This document shows, in pieces, positions 26,520-36,659 of a stretch of 64,000 nucleotides of DNA. The notes beneath the pieces are model-generated. The model saw only the letters and a program-made list of their open reading frames with translations, did not search any database and was not told where the DNA came from. Origin of the DNA: an uncultured Ruminococcus sp. (GTDB lineage: Bacteria; Bacillota; Clostridia; Oscillospirales; Acutalibacteraceae); NCBI GenBank assembly GCA_902776185.1, contig CACYPH010000003.1, positions 20,263-84,262 of the forward strand, given 5' to 3'. The position numbers and the translations under genes are program-made. Every line of letters begins with the position of its first letter. Position 1 is the first letter of the stretch.

Positions 26520-28448
26520 ATGGGACTTTCAATTGCAGAAAAAATCATCAAAAATCATCTGGTCACCGGTGAGATGGTAAAGGGTACGGATATCGGTATC
26601 CGCATTGACCAGACACTGACACAGGACGCTACCGGTACGATGGCGTATCTGGAATTTGAAACAATGGGTATCGACCGCGTTCGCACCGAGCGTTCGGTCG
26701 CTTACATCGACCACAACACACTGCAGACAGGCTTTGAGAATGCGGATGATCACCGCTTTATCCAGACGGTCTGTAAGAAGCACGGCATCTACTTCTCCCG
26801 CCCGGGCAACGGCATCTGTCATCAGGTACATCTGGAGCGCTTCGGCATTCCCGGCAAGACGCTGATCGGCTCTGACTCGCACACTCCCACCGGCGGCGGT
26901 ATCGGCATGCTCGCGATCGGCGCGGGCGGTCTTGACGTTGCGGTCGCGATGGGCGGCGGCGAGTACTACATCACCATGCCGAAGATCGTCAAGGTCGAAC
27001 TGACCGGCGAGCTGAAAGAGAATGTCAGTGCGAAGGATATCATCCTTGAGGTGCTTCGCAGAATGTCCGTCAAGGGCGGCGTCGGCAAGATCATCGAGTA
27101 TGCAGGCGAAGGCATTAAGACACTCAGCGTCCCGCAGAGAGCGACCATCACCAACATGGGTGCGGAGCTCGGCGCGACGACATCCGTCTTCCCGTCCGAT
27201 GAAAACACGCTGGAATTTCTCAAGGCGCAGGGCCGTGAGCAGGATTATACCGAGCTCAAGGCTGACGACGATGCGGTATACGACGAGCATATCGTCATCG
27301 ATTTAAGCACATTAGAGCCTCTGGCGGCTTGTCCCCACTCTCCCGACGCGGTCAAACCGATCGCAGAGCTCGAGGGCATGGTCATCAATCAGGTTTGCAT
27401 CGGCTCCTGCACCAACTCAAGCTACACCGATCTCATGAAGGTCGCGCATATCTTAAAAGGCAAGACGGTAGCAGACGGCGTATCGCTCGCGATCGCGCCC
27501 GGCTCAAAGCAGGTACTGAATATGCTTGCGCAGAACGGCGCGCTGGCGGATATCATCGCGTCCGGCGCGAGAATTCTGGAATCCGCCTGCGGTCCGTGCA
27601 TCGGCATGGGACAGTCGCCGAATTCTAAGGGCGTATCCCTGAGAACCTTCAACCGCAACTTCTTAGGCAGAAGCGGAACCAAAGACGCTGACATCTATCT
27701 GGTATCGCCCGAGGTAGCGGCGGTATCGGCGCTGACCGGCGTCATCACCGACCCGAGAAAATATGCCGACGGCTACAAGGTCGAGATGCCCGAGCATTTC
27801 CTCATCAACGACAACATGATCATCGAGCCTGCTTCTGTTGAAGAGATGGACAAGATCGAGGTCCTCAGAGGTCCGAACATCAAGGAATTCCCCAAGACGA
27901 CCGCGATGGCCGAAAGCATCGAGGCGACCTGTTCCTTAAAGGTCGAGGACAACATCACAACCGACCACATCATGCCCGCAGGCGCAAAGATCCTGCCCCT
28001 GCGTTCCAATATTCCCGCGATCTCCGAATACTGCTTCACCGTTTGCGATACCGAGTTCCCGAAGCGTGCAAAGATGCTCGGCTCGTCCGTGATCGTCGGC
28101 GGCTCTAACTACGGTCAGGGCTCGTCCCGTGAGCACGCGGCGCTCGCTCCCCTGTATCTGGGCGTTAAGGCGGTACTGGTCAAGAGCTTTGCGCGTATCC
28201 ACCGCGCGAACCTGATCAATGCCGGTATCCTGCCGCTGGAATTCGAGAACGAAAATGACTATGCCAACATCGCGCTGGGCGATAATCTCGCGATCGAAAA
28301 GGTTCGCGAACAGATCGAAGCCGGCGATACTATCGAGATCCATAACCGCACAAAGAACACCGTCATCACAGCGAAATGCGTCCTGACCGAGCGTCAGAAG
28401 GCGATCATCCTCGCGGGCGGTCTCTTGAACTACACGATTTCGAAATAA
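26520..28448 (+). CDS. acn: Aconitate hydratase
   Basis: A 642-aa iron-sulfur enzyme that converts citrate to isocitrate. It is of the shorter, about 640-residue class found in Clostridia rather than the 890-aa AcnA. Cluster Cys residues are in [12 protein letters not shown] (about 303) and ACGPCIGMG (about 360). Substrate motifs [20 protein letters not shown] (about 120) and the swivelling domain ([15 protein letters not shown], about 530) are intact. AGGAGG precedes the ATG. It is followed after 10 bp by icd. No citrate synthase lies in the window. Confidence 0.95.
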   Translation: MGLSIAEKIIKNHLVTGEMVKGTDIGIRIDQTLTQDATGTMAYLEFETMGIDRVRTERSVAYIDHNTLQTGFENADDHRFIQTVCKKHGIYFSRPGNGICHQVHLERFGIPGKTLIGSDSHTPTGGGIGMLAIGAGGLDVAVAMGGGEYYITMPKIVKVELTGELKENVSAKDIILEVLRRMSVKGGVGKIIEYAGEGIKTLSVPQRATITNMGAELGATTSVFPSDENTLEFLKAQGREQDYTELKADDDAVYDEHIVIDLSTLEPLAACPHSPDAVKPIAELEGMVINQVCIGSCTNSSYTDLMKVAHILKGKTVADGVSLAIAPGSKQVLNMLAQNGALADIIASGARILESACGPCIGMGQSPNSKGVSLRTFNRNFLGRSGTKDADIYLVSPEVAAVSALTGVITDPRKYADGYKVEMPEHFLINDNMIIEPASVEEMDKIEVLRGPNIKEFPKTTAMAESIEATCSLKVEDNITTDHIMPAGAKILPLRSNIPAISEYCFTVCDTEFPKRAKMLGSSVIVGGSNYGQGSSREHAALAPLYLGVKAVLVKSFARIHRANLINAGILPLEFENENDYANIALGDNLAIEKVREQIEAGDTIEIHNRTKNTVITAKCVLTERQKAIILAGGLLNYTISK

Positions 28449-28458
28449 GGAGGACACT

Positions 28459-29670
28459 ATGGCTAAAATTCAAATGACAACGCCGCTGGTCGAAATGGAC
28501 GGCGACGAAATGACCAGAGTTATCTGGAAGATGCTCAAGGATAAGCTGATCCTCCCCTTTGTCGACCTCAAAACCGAATACTATGATCTGGGGCTTGAGA
28601 AGCGCAACGCGACCGACGATCAGATCACCGTAGATTCTGCTGAAGCGACCAAAAAATTCGGCGTAGCGGTCAAATGTGCGACCATTACGCCCAACGCCGC
28701 GCGCATGGACGAATATAACCTCAAAGAGATGTGGAAATCTCCGAACGGCACGATCCGCGCGATCCTCGACGGTACGGTCTTCCGCGCGCCGATCCTCGTC
28801 AAGGGCATCACCCCCTATCTGCCGACATGGACAAAGCCCATCTGCATCGCGCGTCACGCATACGGCGACGTCTACAAAAACACCGAGATGAAGGTGCAAC
28901 AGGGTTCTAAGGCGGAGCTGTGCGTCACCGACAAGGACGGCAACGAAAAGCGTCAGACCATCTTTGATTTTGAAAAGAGCGGCGGCGTGATCCAGGGTAT
29001 GCACAACCTCGAATCCAGTATCTCGTCCTTTGCGAGAGCGTGCTTCAACTATGCGCTGGATCAGAAGCTCGACCTGTGGTTCGCGACCAAGGATACCATC
29101 AGCAAAACCTATGACCACACCTTCAAGGATATTTTCCAGGAAATCTTTGATAATGAATATAAGGCAAAATTTGAAGAGACGGGCATCACCTACTTCTACA
29201 CCCTGATCGACGATGCTGTCGCGCGCGTCATTCGTTCAAACGGCGGCTATATCTGGGCGTGCAAGAACTATGACGGCGACGTCATGAGCGATATGATCGC
29301 GACCGCATTCGGTTCGCTCGCGATGATGACCTCTGTTCTGGTATCTCCCGACGGCGTCTATGAATATGAAGCGGCTCACGGTACCGTTCAGCGTCACTAT
29401 TACAAGCATTTAAAGGGTGAGGAAACCTCGACCAACTCTGTCGCGACCATCTTCGCATGGTCCGGCGCGCTCAGAAAGCGCGGCGAACTGGACGGTAATC
29501 AGGCGCTCGCCGACTTTGCCGACAAGCTTGAAAAAGCGACCATCGACACCATCGAGAGCGGTATCATGACGGGCGACCTCTACCTGCTCAGCACGCTCGA
29601 AAACAAGCAGAAGGTCAACACGGAAGCGTTCCTCGACGCGGTTCATGACAGACTGGCTGCCGCGATGTAA
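28459..29670 (+). CDS. icd: NADP-dependent isocitrate dehydrogenase
   Basis: A 403-aa enzyme making 2-oxoglutarate and NADPH from isocitrate. Length and sequence ([59 protein letters not shown]) fit the type II, eukaryote-like NADP-IDH also found in some Clostridia and Bacteroides. Isocitrate-binding residues (Ser in SPNGT, Arg in the following segments) are present. AAGGAGG ends the intergenic gap. With acn it forms the oxidative half-branch that supplies glutamate precursors. Confidence 0.95.
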   Translation: MAKIQMTTPLVEMDGDEMTRVIWKMLKDKLILPFVDLKTEYYDLGLEKRNATDDQITVDSAEATKKFGVAVKCATITPNAARMDEYNLKEMWKSPNGTIRAILDGTVFRAPILVKGITPYLPTWTKPICIARHAYGDVYKNTEMKVQQGSKAELCVTDKDGNEKRQTIFDFEKSGGVIQGMHNLESSISSFARACFNYALDQKLDLWFATKDTISKTYDHTFKDIFQEIFDNEYKAKFEETGITYFYTLIDDAVARVIRSNGGYIWACKNYDGDVMSDMIATAFGSLAMMTSVLVSPDGVYEYEAAHGTVQRHYYKHLKGEETSTNSVATIFAWSGALRKRGELDGNQALADFADKLEKATIDTIESGIMTGDLYLLSTLENKQKVNTEAFLDAVHDRLAAAM

Positions 29671-29688
29671 GAAATCAGGTAATTTACC

Positions 29689-30321
29689 ATGACAAAAGAT
29701 ATTTCGATTCAGGTCATCAAGCGCCTGCCCCGATACTACCGCTTTTTAACGGAGCTTGAAAATAACGGCGTGGATAAGGTATCCTCTACAAAGCTGGCGG
29801 AAGTCATGAGCTCGACTGCATCGCAGGTCAGGCAGGATCTCAACTGCTTCGGCGGCTTCGGTCAGCAGGGATACGGTTATCCGGTCGCAATGCTCCGCAA
29901 GGAAATCGGCAGGATCCTCGGACTGGACAAAACGCACCGCGCGGTATTGCTCGGCGCGGGAAATCTGGGACGGGCGATCGCAACACACCTGAATTTTGAT
30001 TCGCTGGGCTTTCAGCTGACGGCGATCTTTGAAAAGGATAAAAAACTCATCGGCACAATGCTCAGAGGCATCACGGTCATGCCGGACAGCGATATTGAGG
30101 ATTACATCCGCAGCAATCATGTTAACACCGCGTTTCTGACACTGCCAAAGGATTCGGTCGAACCGCTCATCGACAAGCTCTACGCGCTGGGAATTCGGAA
30201 CTACTGGAATTTCAGCCACTTTGATATCGCGCGCAAATACAGCGACACAATCGTAGAGAACGTCCACCTAGGTGACAGTCTGATGACCCTTTGTTATCGG
30301 ATCAACGAAAAGAATCACTGA
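29689..30321 (+). CDS. rex: Redox-sensing transcriptional repressor Rex
   Basis: A 210-aa DNA-binding repressor that senses the NADH/NAD+ ratio. The N-terminal winged helix (about 1-80: IKRLPRYYRFL, SSTKLAEVMSSTASQVRQDL, FGGFGQQGYGY) recognises operators near TTGTGAAATTTTTCACAA-like sites. The Rossmann domain begins LLGAGNLGRAIATH near 87. It lies 18 bp behind icd before a strong terminator, so it is probably co-transcribed with acn-icd, linking TCA-branch expression to redox state. No perfect Rex operator was seen at the operon promoter. Confidence 0.95.
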   Translation: MTKDISIQVIKRLPRYYRFLTELENNGVDKVSSTKLAEVMSSTASQVRQDLNCFGGFGQQGYGYPVAMLRKEIGRILGLDKTHRAVLLGAGNLGRAIATHLNFDSLGFQLTAIFEKDKKLIGTMLRGITVMPDSDIEDYIRSNHVNTAFLTLPKDSVEPLIDKLYALGIRNYWNFSHFDIARKYSDTIVENVHLGDSLMTLCYRINEKNH

Positions 30322-30327
30322 TTAAAC

Positions 30328-30361
30328 GCCATAGCGGAGCGATTCGCTATGGCTGTTTTTT
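30328..30361 (+). terminator. Terminator of acn-icd-rex
   Basis: GCCATAGCG-GAGCGATT-CGCTATGGC followed by TGTTTTTTAT. Confidence 0.92.
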
Positions 30362-30400
30362 ATTCAATTTTTCCTTTTTTTACAAGATACGTGATTATTC

Positions 30401-30429
30401 TTGCAATTATGTGCCGAATTCGTTATAAT
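30401..30429 (+). promoter_or_regulatory. Sigma-A promoter of degV
   Basis: TTGCAA (30401-30406), 17 bp, TATAAT (30424-30429); GAGGTGAG ribosome site and ATG follow. Confidence 0.88.
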
Positions 30430-30456
30430 GTATCCATTGTAATATGAGGTGAGAAT

Positions 30457-31323
30457 ATGAAAAAAGTTGCGATTATCACGGATTCCAACAGCGGTATGAC
30501 GTTGGAAGAGGCGCAGAAAGTCGGCGTCAAACTCGTTCCTATGCCGTTTTACATTGATGAACAGCTCTACTTTGAGGGCGTTTCGCTCTCTCAGGATGAA
30601 TTCTACGAGAAGCTCGAGAGCGATCATGAGATCCAGACCTCTCAGCCCTCCCCCGCCGATCTGCTGTTTCTCTGGGACGAAACCTTGAAGGAAGCGGAAT
30701 CGGTCGTCTATATCCCGATGTCGAGCGGACTGAGCAGTTCTTGTGAGACTGCGACGATGCTCGCGCTCGATTATGACGGCAAGGTGCAAGTTGTCAACAA
30801 TCAGCGCGTATCCGTCACACAGCGTCAGTCGGTTCTCGACGCGCTGGAGCTTGCCGAAGAGGGCAAAACTGCCGCTGAGATCAAGGAGATTCTGGAAGAC
30901 GAGAAATTCCAGAGCAGCATCTATATCACGCTCGATACACTGAAATATCTGAAAAAGGGCGGTCGTATCACCCCTGCCGCCGCCGCGATCGGCACGGTGC
31001 TTGGATTGAAGCCGGTACTGCAGATCAACGGCGAAAAGCTGGATGCGTACGCCAAGGTGCGCGGTAAAAAGGCCGCGAAGGAAACGATGCTCGAAGCGAT
31101 GAAAAAGGACTTTGAGGAAAAGTTCAAGGATGTCGACGCAAAGGATATTCACCTCGCCGCCGCGTATTCCGGCAATCTGGAGGAGGCTCAAGGCTGGGTC
31201 GAAGAGATCAAAGAGGCATTCCCCGGCATGGAGATCTACCTTGCTCCCTTGTCGCTGAGCGTTTCGTGCCATATCGGCAAGGGCGCGCTGGCGATCGCTT
31301 GCTCAAAGAAAATCGAAAAATAA
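30457..31323 (+). CDS. DegV family fatty-acid-binding protein
   Basis: A 288-aa cytoplasmic DegV/FakB-type protein. It opens with KKVAIITDSNSGMTLEEA, the TDS signature for carboxylate binding, and has SQPSPADLLFLW and IPMSSGLSSSCETA where lipid-binding loops occur in the family. DegV/FakB proteins present fatty acids to the kinase FakA for incorporation into phospholipid. FakA is not in the window. Monocistronic with promoter and terminator. Confidence 0.92.
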   Translation: MKKVAIITDSNSGMTLEEAQKVGVKLVPMPFYIDEQLYFEGVSLSQDEFYEKLESDHEIQTSQPSPADLLFLWDETLKEAESVVYIPMSSGLSSSCETATMLALDYDGKVQVVNNQRVSVTQRQSVLDALELAEEGKTAAEIKEILEDEKFQSSIYITLDTLKYLKKGGRITPAAAAIGTVLGLKPVLQINGEKLDAYAKVRGKKAAKETMLEAMKKDFEEKFKDVDAKDIHLAAAYSGNLEEAQGWVEEIKEAFPGMEIYLAPLSLSVSCHIGKGALAIACSKKIEK

Positions 31324-31359
31324 AAAAGATGACTTTAAAAGTCGCCAAATATAAAGATT

Positions 31360-31395
31360 CAGGCTGTCGCTGATATGTAGCGGCAGCCTGTTTTT
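31360..31395. terminator. Terminator after degV (bidirectional)
   Basis: CAGGCTG(T)CGCTG-ATATGTA-GCGGCAGCCTG followed by TTTTT on plus. On minus an A/T-rich tail can serve the secreted protein gene that ends at 31399. Confidence 0.88.
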
Positions 31396-31398
31396 CTA

Positions 31399-33273
31399 TT
31401 ATTGATTGTCGGTCGGCTGTGAGGAAACCGGTTCGGTTTCGGCAGGAGCAGTCGACGCATCAGTCGGTGCGGCTGTGGGCGCGTCGGTAGGAGCTTCTGT
31501 CGGCCGAGCAGTTTGATCCTCAGTCTCTTCGCCGGTCGTCGCGAGCGTTGTCGGCTCGGCGGTCTCAGGCTGAGTTACCTCGTAGGTGATACTCACGCCG
31601 GCGTCGCTGTAGGAGCTGAGATTCCTCAGCTGTTTATCACAAACACGTACCGTGAAGTCGTATTTGACGCCGTCCTCAGCGCCTGTAAAGGTCGTCGATG
31701 TACCCAATATCGCATTCGTATTCAGACGTTTCCACGCCTTGTCATACTGCGATTTATAGAATACCGCATAGGCAGGCGCATTCTTGATGCCTGTCCAGCT
31801 CACGATGATCTTTCCGTTATCGTCCGCCTTTGTCGCCTTGAGCTTTGTCGGATAATCGAAGTAGTAAAGCATATTGCCGGGCTTGAAGCCGGAGATAAAC
31901 TTGTTCTTCGTATCGACGCAGCGCACGGTGTAGCGATACTTAGTCTGATTCTTGCAGCCGGTCACATAGAAGTAGGTTTTTGTGGTCGTACCGATCTTTT
32001 TCCAACCGGAGGTCGCGCCGTTCTTGCTGGCGAAAACCATGTATTTCTTTGCCCCGGGAACAGCATCCCATGAGATCTGGAGCTTGCCGATCGTCTTAGT
32101 CGCGGCAGGAGTGATATTGGTCGGGATCTCGAGCTGTGTATCGTAGGTCATAAAGCGTGCGGACAGATTCTTTGCAGACGCCGCGCTGATGACCTGCTTG
32201 CTGTTATTCAGGCAGACCGCGGTAAAGCGATATGTCGTGTAGACCTTGCCTTTTGTGAAATTATAGGAAGTGCCTTTGACGTCGGTCAGTGTGCGCCAAT
32301 GGGTATCGTCAGGCGTTCTGTAGTACAGGCGATAGTAGCTGACGCCCTTCGACGCCGCCCACTTGACGTTGATATTACCGACGGTCGACTTGATGGATTT
32401 CATCTCGGGAGGCGCTACACGAAACTCGGTAGAAATACCGGTTTTGTTGTAATCGCTGATCAGCGTTCCGTAGGAATCCAGCGCACGCACGGTAAAGGTA
32501 TAATTCTTGCCGTAAACCAGATCGGTATTGAACACATATGAAGTCGTTGTTGATTTTCCGGCGGTCTTCCATGATGTATCGTCGCCCGCCTTATAATAGA
32601 CGCGGTATGCCGCAGCATCCTTGACGACATTCCAGGTGACCTCGATACCGTTGCCTGTCGGAACAGCGCCGGTCAGCTCGGGTACCTGAGCATACAAACC
32701 GACCTGCGCCGTAGCGGTGCCGGTGAGGGTGCTGCCCGGGACATGGATCTTATAGGTAAAGGTCGCCGCCATCTCTGCTTTCGTAAAGAAAGCATCCCAG
32801 CGAACGCCGTTGTTATAATCCCAGTTAGCGTCGCAGAAATAGTAGCCCTTAGAGGTGACCTTGGTGATGAAAATGCTGTGTGTGTTGCCGCGGATACGGA
32901 CGATATCGCCCGCATAGAGCGTGCCCATGGTGTAATTCGCTTTGTTGACAAAGCCGTCGGCATAGTATTTGATACCGAAAACTTCTTTTAGCATCTGGCA
33001 GGCAAAGCCGTAGCACTGCCACGCCATCGCGTATCCATCCTCATAATAAGCGCCCGAATAGCCGCTGGGGTAGTATTTCTTTTTCAGCTGAGCCAGTCGA
33101 TTGACAAAGGTAGTTTCGGAAGGGATCGACCAGCCGGTTTCTGCAAGCTCGGCAGAAGCGCCGGTATCGGCAAGATCGTCGGTCGACTTTGCGCTGACGG
33201 TCGCCGGTACAACGGTGAAAACGCTGAGCAGCATAATGACAGATAATAAGAATGCGATGTTTTTCCTTAGCAT
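31399..33273 (-). CDS. Secreted papain-like (CHAP/NlpC-type) protein with FnIII repeats
   Basis: A 624-aa exported protein. ATG 33273 follows AAGGGGAC; the longer frame has no ribosome site. Signal peptide about 1-28 (ends TVSA). A conserved-looking segment LADTGASAELAETG (33-47) is also found in the next secreted protein. A small Cys-peptidase-like domain (about 50-165) has Cys87 (WQCYGFAC), His132 (GNTHSIF) and Asp/Asn near 148-150 (CDANWDYNNGV), the papain-like order of CHAP/NlpC or transglutaminase-like enzymes. Four fibronectin-III-like modules follow (about 180-555), then a Thr/Pro/Glu tail without dockerin, sortase motif or TM. It could act on the cell wall or on host proteins. Confidence 0.75.
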   Translation of the reverse strand: MLRKNIAFLLSVIMLLSVFTVVPATVSAKSTDDLADTGASAELAETGWSIPSETTFVNRLAQLKKKYYPSGYSGAYYEDGYAMAWQCYGFACQMLKEVFGIKYYADGFVNKANYTMGTLYAGDIVRIRGNTHSIFITKVTSKGYYFCDANWDYNNGVRWDAFFTKAEMAATFTYKIHVPGSTLTGTATAQVGLYAQVPELTGAVPTGNGIEVTWNVVKDAAAYRVYYKAGDDTSWKTAGKSTTTSYVFNTDLVYGKNYTFTVRALDSYGTLISDYNKTGISTEFRVAPPEMKSIKSTVGNINVKWAASKGVSYYRLYYRTPDDTHWRTLTDVKGTSYNFTKGKVYTTYRFTAVCLNNSKQVISAASAKNLSARFMTYDTQLEIPTNITPAATKTIGKLQISWDAVPGAKKYMVFASKNGATSGWKKIGTTTKTYFYVTGCKNQTKYRYTVRCVDTKNKFISGFKPGNMLYYFDYPTKLKATKADDNGKIIVSWTGIKNAPAYAVFYKSQYDKAWKRLNTNAILGTSTTFTGAEDGVKYDFTVRVCDKQLRNLSSYSDAGVSITYEVTQPETAEPTTLATTGEETEDQTARPTEAPTDAPTAAPTDASTAPAETEPVSSQPTDNQ

Positions 33274-33522
33274 AAATGTCCCCTTAGTTGCCATAAATCA
33301 GTTTTTCGTGTTAATCTATCGGAAAGTTACAAATTTGTTATTTTTACATTCCATATTATAGCAAAAATCGGGTATTTATTGCAATAGGAAAAATGTATAA
33401 AGATAAAGTGACATTCTGCAGGAATTGGTTAGGTTGACACAAGCTTTTTGAACAGTTTGTAAATAATCAGGAAGAAGGCAAAAATCAGCCATATTCAGTA
33501 GCTGTAAGGATAAAGGCACATC

Positions 33523-33547
33523 AAAAAGCCGCCCCCGAAGGAGCGGC
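33523..33547 (-). terminator. Terminator of the FnIII protein gene
   Basis: On minus GCCGCTCC-TTCG-GGGGCGGC then TTTTT. The rest of 33274-33522 is A/T-rich leader and spacer, with nothing else recognised. Confidence 0.85.
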
Positions 33548-33561
33548 CGGAAGATACGGTA

Positions 33562-35850
33562 TCAATCCTCTGTCGAGGTGGTATAACGTAAGCCGTTATA
33601 AGTATAGTAAGAATGGATGACTCTCAATTTACTCAAAGCATTTCCGGCAGAATCCACTGCACGAATACCGAAATCATAGGTATATGTCGGGCTGGCGTAA
33701 TACTTAAACGAATTCGCATATGTAGTACCTAATTTTACCCATTTACCGTTGATCTTGCGGTAGTAGATATACCTATCCGCTCCCTGTGAATAATACCATG
33801 TATAGCTTATATAATCGGGCGCGTTCGGGCAGATCAAATACTGCCAGCTTTTAACGGAGGGTGTAACAGCAAAACGAACTGCCTTAGTATATGTAATCGG
33901 GCTTAGCGCCGATCCGGCGGAATTAACGCATCTGATACGGTACTGGTAATACAAACCACCCTGCGACTGATATGTATAAAAAGTAGGACGTGCAGAACCG
34001 TCATAAATACTATATGTTTTCCAAGCAGACCATGAAGATTTTCCGGTTGTCGCTTTAGTACGATACTCGATTCTGTAATTTTTTGCGCCTGAGACAGGTT
34101 TCCATGTAAGTGTAAACCCACCTGACTCTTTTATGAAGGACTGCATTTTCGGAGCTGCCAAAGATGTAAAGACTTTCCCTTTTGTATCATAGGCGGAAAC
34201 AGCCTTTTTGTTTTTATTGACACAGCGCAGAGAATAGGTATACTTAACGCCTGCTTTTGCTTTTTTATAGGTATAGGTGGTACCGGCAGTATATGCCAGC
34301 GTTTTCCACTTTCCGCCGGATTTGATCAACACGCAATACATCGGAGCGCCGGCGATCTTCTTCCACTTCAAGACATGACCGGAAGCGCTGTAGCTGATGG
34401 ATTTAAACTGAGGCATCGCGACGAACGTGATCGCCCAACCCTTGGTGTTATAGGCGCTGACGCCGTGCGAGCCGTCCGATGTGATACAGCAGACAGTATA
34501 GGTATACTTGACGCCGGATTTCGCCGCCTTATGGACATAAGATGCTGAGGTCGTATCACCGAGCTTTTTGACGCCGCCCGAGGTGATCAAAAACACGCGA
34601 TACTTGACAGCTTTCGGTATTTTATTCCAAGTGAGCTTTACACCGTTTGCGGCATTTGTGAGGCTTTTGATCTTAGGCGTTGCAAAATATGTGATTGCCC
34701 AACCGGTTTGATTCATATCGCTTGTGAATTTTTTTGCATCTGCAGACAGACAGCGAACAGAGAAAGTATACTTTGTACCGGATTGTACCGCAGTGTAGGT
34801 ATAAGTCAATTTTGCGGTATCGCACAGCTTTTTCCAGCCTGCGGAGGTCTTGAGATAGACACGGTATTTCGCCGCGCCGGATACCTTTTTCCAAGTGATG
34901 CTGACGCCTGCTGTCGTGCTTTTCAGCTTGGTGATCACAGGCGTTGCCAGTGAATAGGCTGAGGCGGTAATGGTGAAATTCTTTGAAATAGAACCGTTAT
35001 AATCGCCGATACCGCTGATCACAACCGTTGCTGTACCGACACGGATGTTGTTTTGATAGGTAACAGTATAATCTGTACCCTTTTTCAGTACCGTTGAACC
35101 GTATTTGACAGTGACGTCGGGCGTTTTTGCGGCGCCGTCATAGGTATAGGAGCTCTGCGCTAAGGTGACGACACATCTGGAAATCGGCGTGTAGACCCTG
35201 TCGCGGTAGCGGTACTGGGTTTCGTAGTTCGTCCCGACAATGAAATAAGGAATACAATTATTAGGTTCAATATATGCTGTCCCCGGTCCAATGATATAAC
35301 CATTAACATTGGCAGCATAAGTGTAATATGAGCCCTGCGGCCATTGTGCCCATGTATCGACCTGAGATTTTGGGTATGTGGTTCTTTCATAATGCAATCG
35401 CAGGGTATAACCATCTTGCATATATTTCAGATAGCAGCGCTGATCTGAGGAATTGCCGCAACAGTTCCCTTCCATATCATAACTGACAACAACGCGGCGC
35501 GTTTCAACCTGTCTCGTAGAGGAAGCATAAGCCGGCGTCGTGTTCCATGAAGACCATGCACTGTACTGTACACCTTGTTCAGAGAGGTCATTATTTGCGC
35601 CTTCTTCGGCGATATCCGCAGAAACGCCGACATCTGCAAGCTCACCCTCTGGATCATCTGCTGAAATGCTTTCAACGTGTTCGACATCTATCGCTTTGAC
35701 ATCTGATTCAACATCGTTTTCAGTTAAATCCGTCGTCTCTTCGATATCGACCACATCATTTTCCTCCGCATTCACGGTCAGCGGCATAACTGCCATTGCG
35801 CCGATACAGATAAGCAGGGAAAGAATGAGTGACAAACCTTTTTTTAACAT
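33562..35850 (-). CDS. Secreted multi-FnIII protein without catalytic domain
   Basis: A 762-aa exported protein: signal peptide (about 1-28, VNA-EE), an acidic stretch (about 30-75), the segment GELADVGVSADIAEEG, and a unique region with Trp/Tyr and a Cys-Cys (MEGNCCGNSSDQRCYL). An Ig-like module (about 228-293, SYTYDGAAKTPDVTVKYGST) is followed by five to six FnIII-like repeats with the recurring pattern KYRVYL-(S/T)SGG-WKKL and (Y)TY(S/T)(V/L)RC. No enzyme domain, dockerin or anchor is visible. Codon usage is more A/T-rich than neighbours. A role in adhesion or polysaccharide binding is inference. AGGAGGTAG precedes the ATG. Confidence 0.72.
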   Translation of the reverse strand: MLKKGLSLILSLLICIGAMAVMPLTVNAEENDVVDIEETTDLTENDVESDVKAIDVEHVESISADDPEGELADVGVSADIAEEGANNDLSEQGVQYSAWSSWNTTPAYASSTRQVETRRVVVSYDMEGNCCGNSSDQRCYLKYMQDGYTLRLHYERTTYPKSQVDTWAQWPQGSYYTYAANVNGYIIGPGTAYIEPNNCIPYFIVGTNYETQYRYRDRVYTPISRCVVTLAQSSYTYDGAAKTPDVTVKYGSTVLKKGTDYTVTYQNNIRVGTATVVISGIGDYNGSISKNFTITASAYSLATPVITKLKSTTAGVSITWKKVSGAAKYRVYLKTSAGWKKLCDTAKLTYTYTAVQSGTKYTFSVRCLSADAKKFTSDMNQTGWAITYFATPKIKSLTNAANGVKLTWNKIPKAVKYRVFLITSGGVKKLGDTTSASYVHKAAKSGVKYTYTVCCITSDGSHGVSAYNTKGWAITFVAMPQFKSISYSASGHVLKWKKIAGAPMYCVLIKSGGKWKTLAYTAGTTYTYKKAKAGVKYTYSLRCVNKNKKAVSAYDTKGKVFTSLAAPKMQSFIKESGGFTLTWKPVSGAKNYRIEYRTKATTGKSSWSAWKTYSIYDGSARPTFYTYQSQGGLYYQYRIRCVNSAGSALSPITYTKAVRFAVTPSVKSWQYLICPNAPDYISYTWYYSQGADRYIYYRKINGKWVKLGTTYANSFKYYASPTYTYDFGIRAVDSAGNALSKLRVIHSYYTYNGLRYTTSTED

Positions 35851-35951
35851 AACGCTACCTCCTGTGATAATAACATAAGGGTCGAAATACTAAAAAATGC
35901 GCAACCCTTTGATCAAGAGCTACGCACGAAAAAAACATAGCTCAATCTTGC

Positions 35952-36055
35952 TGCGACGCAAAACTATTTCTTGTGAAAATGTGAAATAGAGCCTGTATTT
36001 TTACTGAAATAAAAATACACATTTTCACATAAGAAATATTGAGTTTTACGTCGCA
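35952..36055. repeat. About 104-bp imperfect inverted repeat
   Basis: Arms TGCGACGCAAAAC...TTTCTTGTGAAAATGTG and CACATTTTCACATAAGAAA...GTTTTACGTCGCA are near-complementary over about 32-36 bases. An inner pair TGTATTTTT/AAAAATACA closes the loop. It lies between the FnIII gene and the P-loop gene, a 317-bp gap with no ORF. The size fits a MITE or a very long RNA hairpin. No transposase is nearby. Confidence 0.75.
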
Positions 36056-36123
36056 TTTATATTTTATCATATCAATATATAAAACACAAGTAAAATTTGT
36101 CAAAATACATGAATTACTCACGG

Positions 36124-36149
36124 AAAAAGCCGCCCGTAGAGGGCGGCTT
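36124..36149 (-). terminator. Terminator of the P-loop gene
   Basis: On minus AAGCCGCCC-TCTA-CGGGCGGCTTTTT. Confidence 0.92.
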
Positions 36150-36167
36150 CAAAGATGGTTATCAATG

Positions 36168-36584
36168 TTAGATTTCTTCGCAGACTGCGGACAGACCGGA
36201 GGGAAGCGCCTCCTCGCCGGCGGATACCAGCAGGGTGATGTTCGCTTCGGTCTCTTTCTCGAGCTCGTTGAGCTTGGTAACAAAGGCTTCGATACCGGCA
36301 ACGCCTTCGGTAGCGATCTTGAACGTGGAGTCGACAAAGATATCGGTGACGTCGTAGTTGCCTGCACAGATACCGCTGATAAAGCCGTAGAGCATATCGT
36401 AGCCCTTGACGCCGTACGCGTCGGTATCGATCAGACGCGCCTTGTGGGTGACGTCATAGGTGAGTTTGGCGCCCTTGTCGATGACAACAACGTTGCCGCT
36501 GGAGCGTGCGACAGCTTCATTCGCACGCTGGATGAGCTTCTTTGTCTTGCCGGAGCCTTTTTTACCGATAATTAATGTAACCAT
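36168..36584 (-). CDS. Small P-loop ATPase-like protein
   Basis: A 138-aa protein with Walker A LIIGKKGSGKTKKLI near the N-terminus and a possible Walker B DIFVDSTF near residue 82. It ends after about 138 residues, so it is a minimal P-loop domain without helicase or transporter partners. I do not know its function. The second ATG (36584) is preferred because AGGAGG is 9 bases upstream; the first ATG is too close. It lies downstream of pgi on the same strand with its own gap and terminator. Confidence 0.75.
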   Translation of the reverse strand: MVTLIIGKKGSGKTKKLIQRANEAVARSSGNVVVIDKGAKLTYDVTHKARLIDTDAYGVKGYDMLYGFISGICAGNYDVTDIFVDSTFKIATEGVAGIEAFVTKLNELEKETEANITLLVSAGEEALPSGLSAVCEEI

Positions 36585-36659
36585 TTTCATATTCCTCCTG
36601 TGAATATTGACAGTTTTATTCGAATAAAGAATTATATTCTTACTATGTGCTATTGCGGA

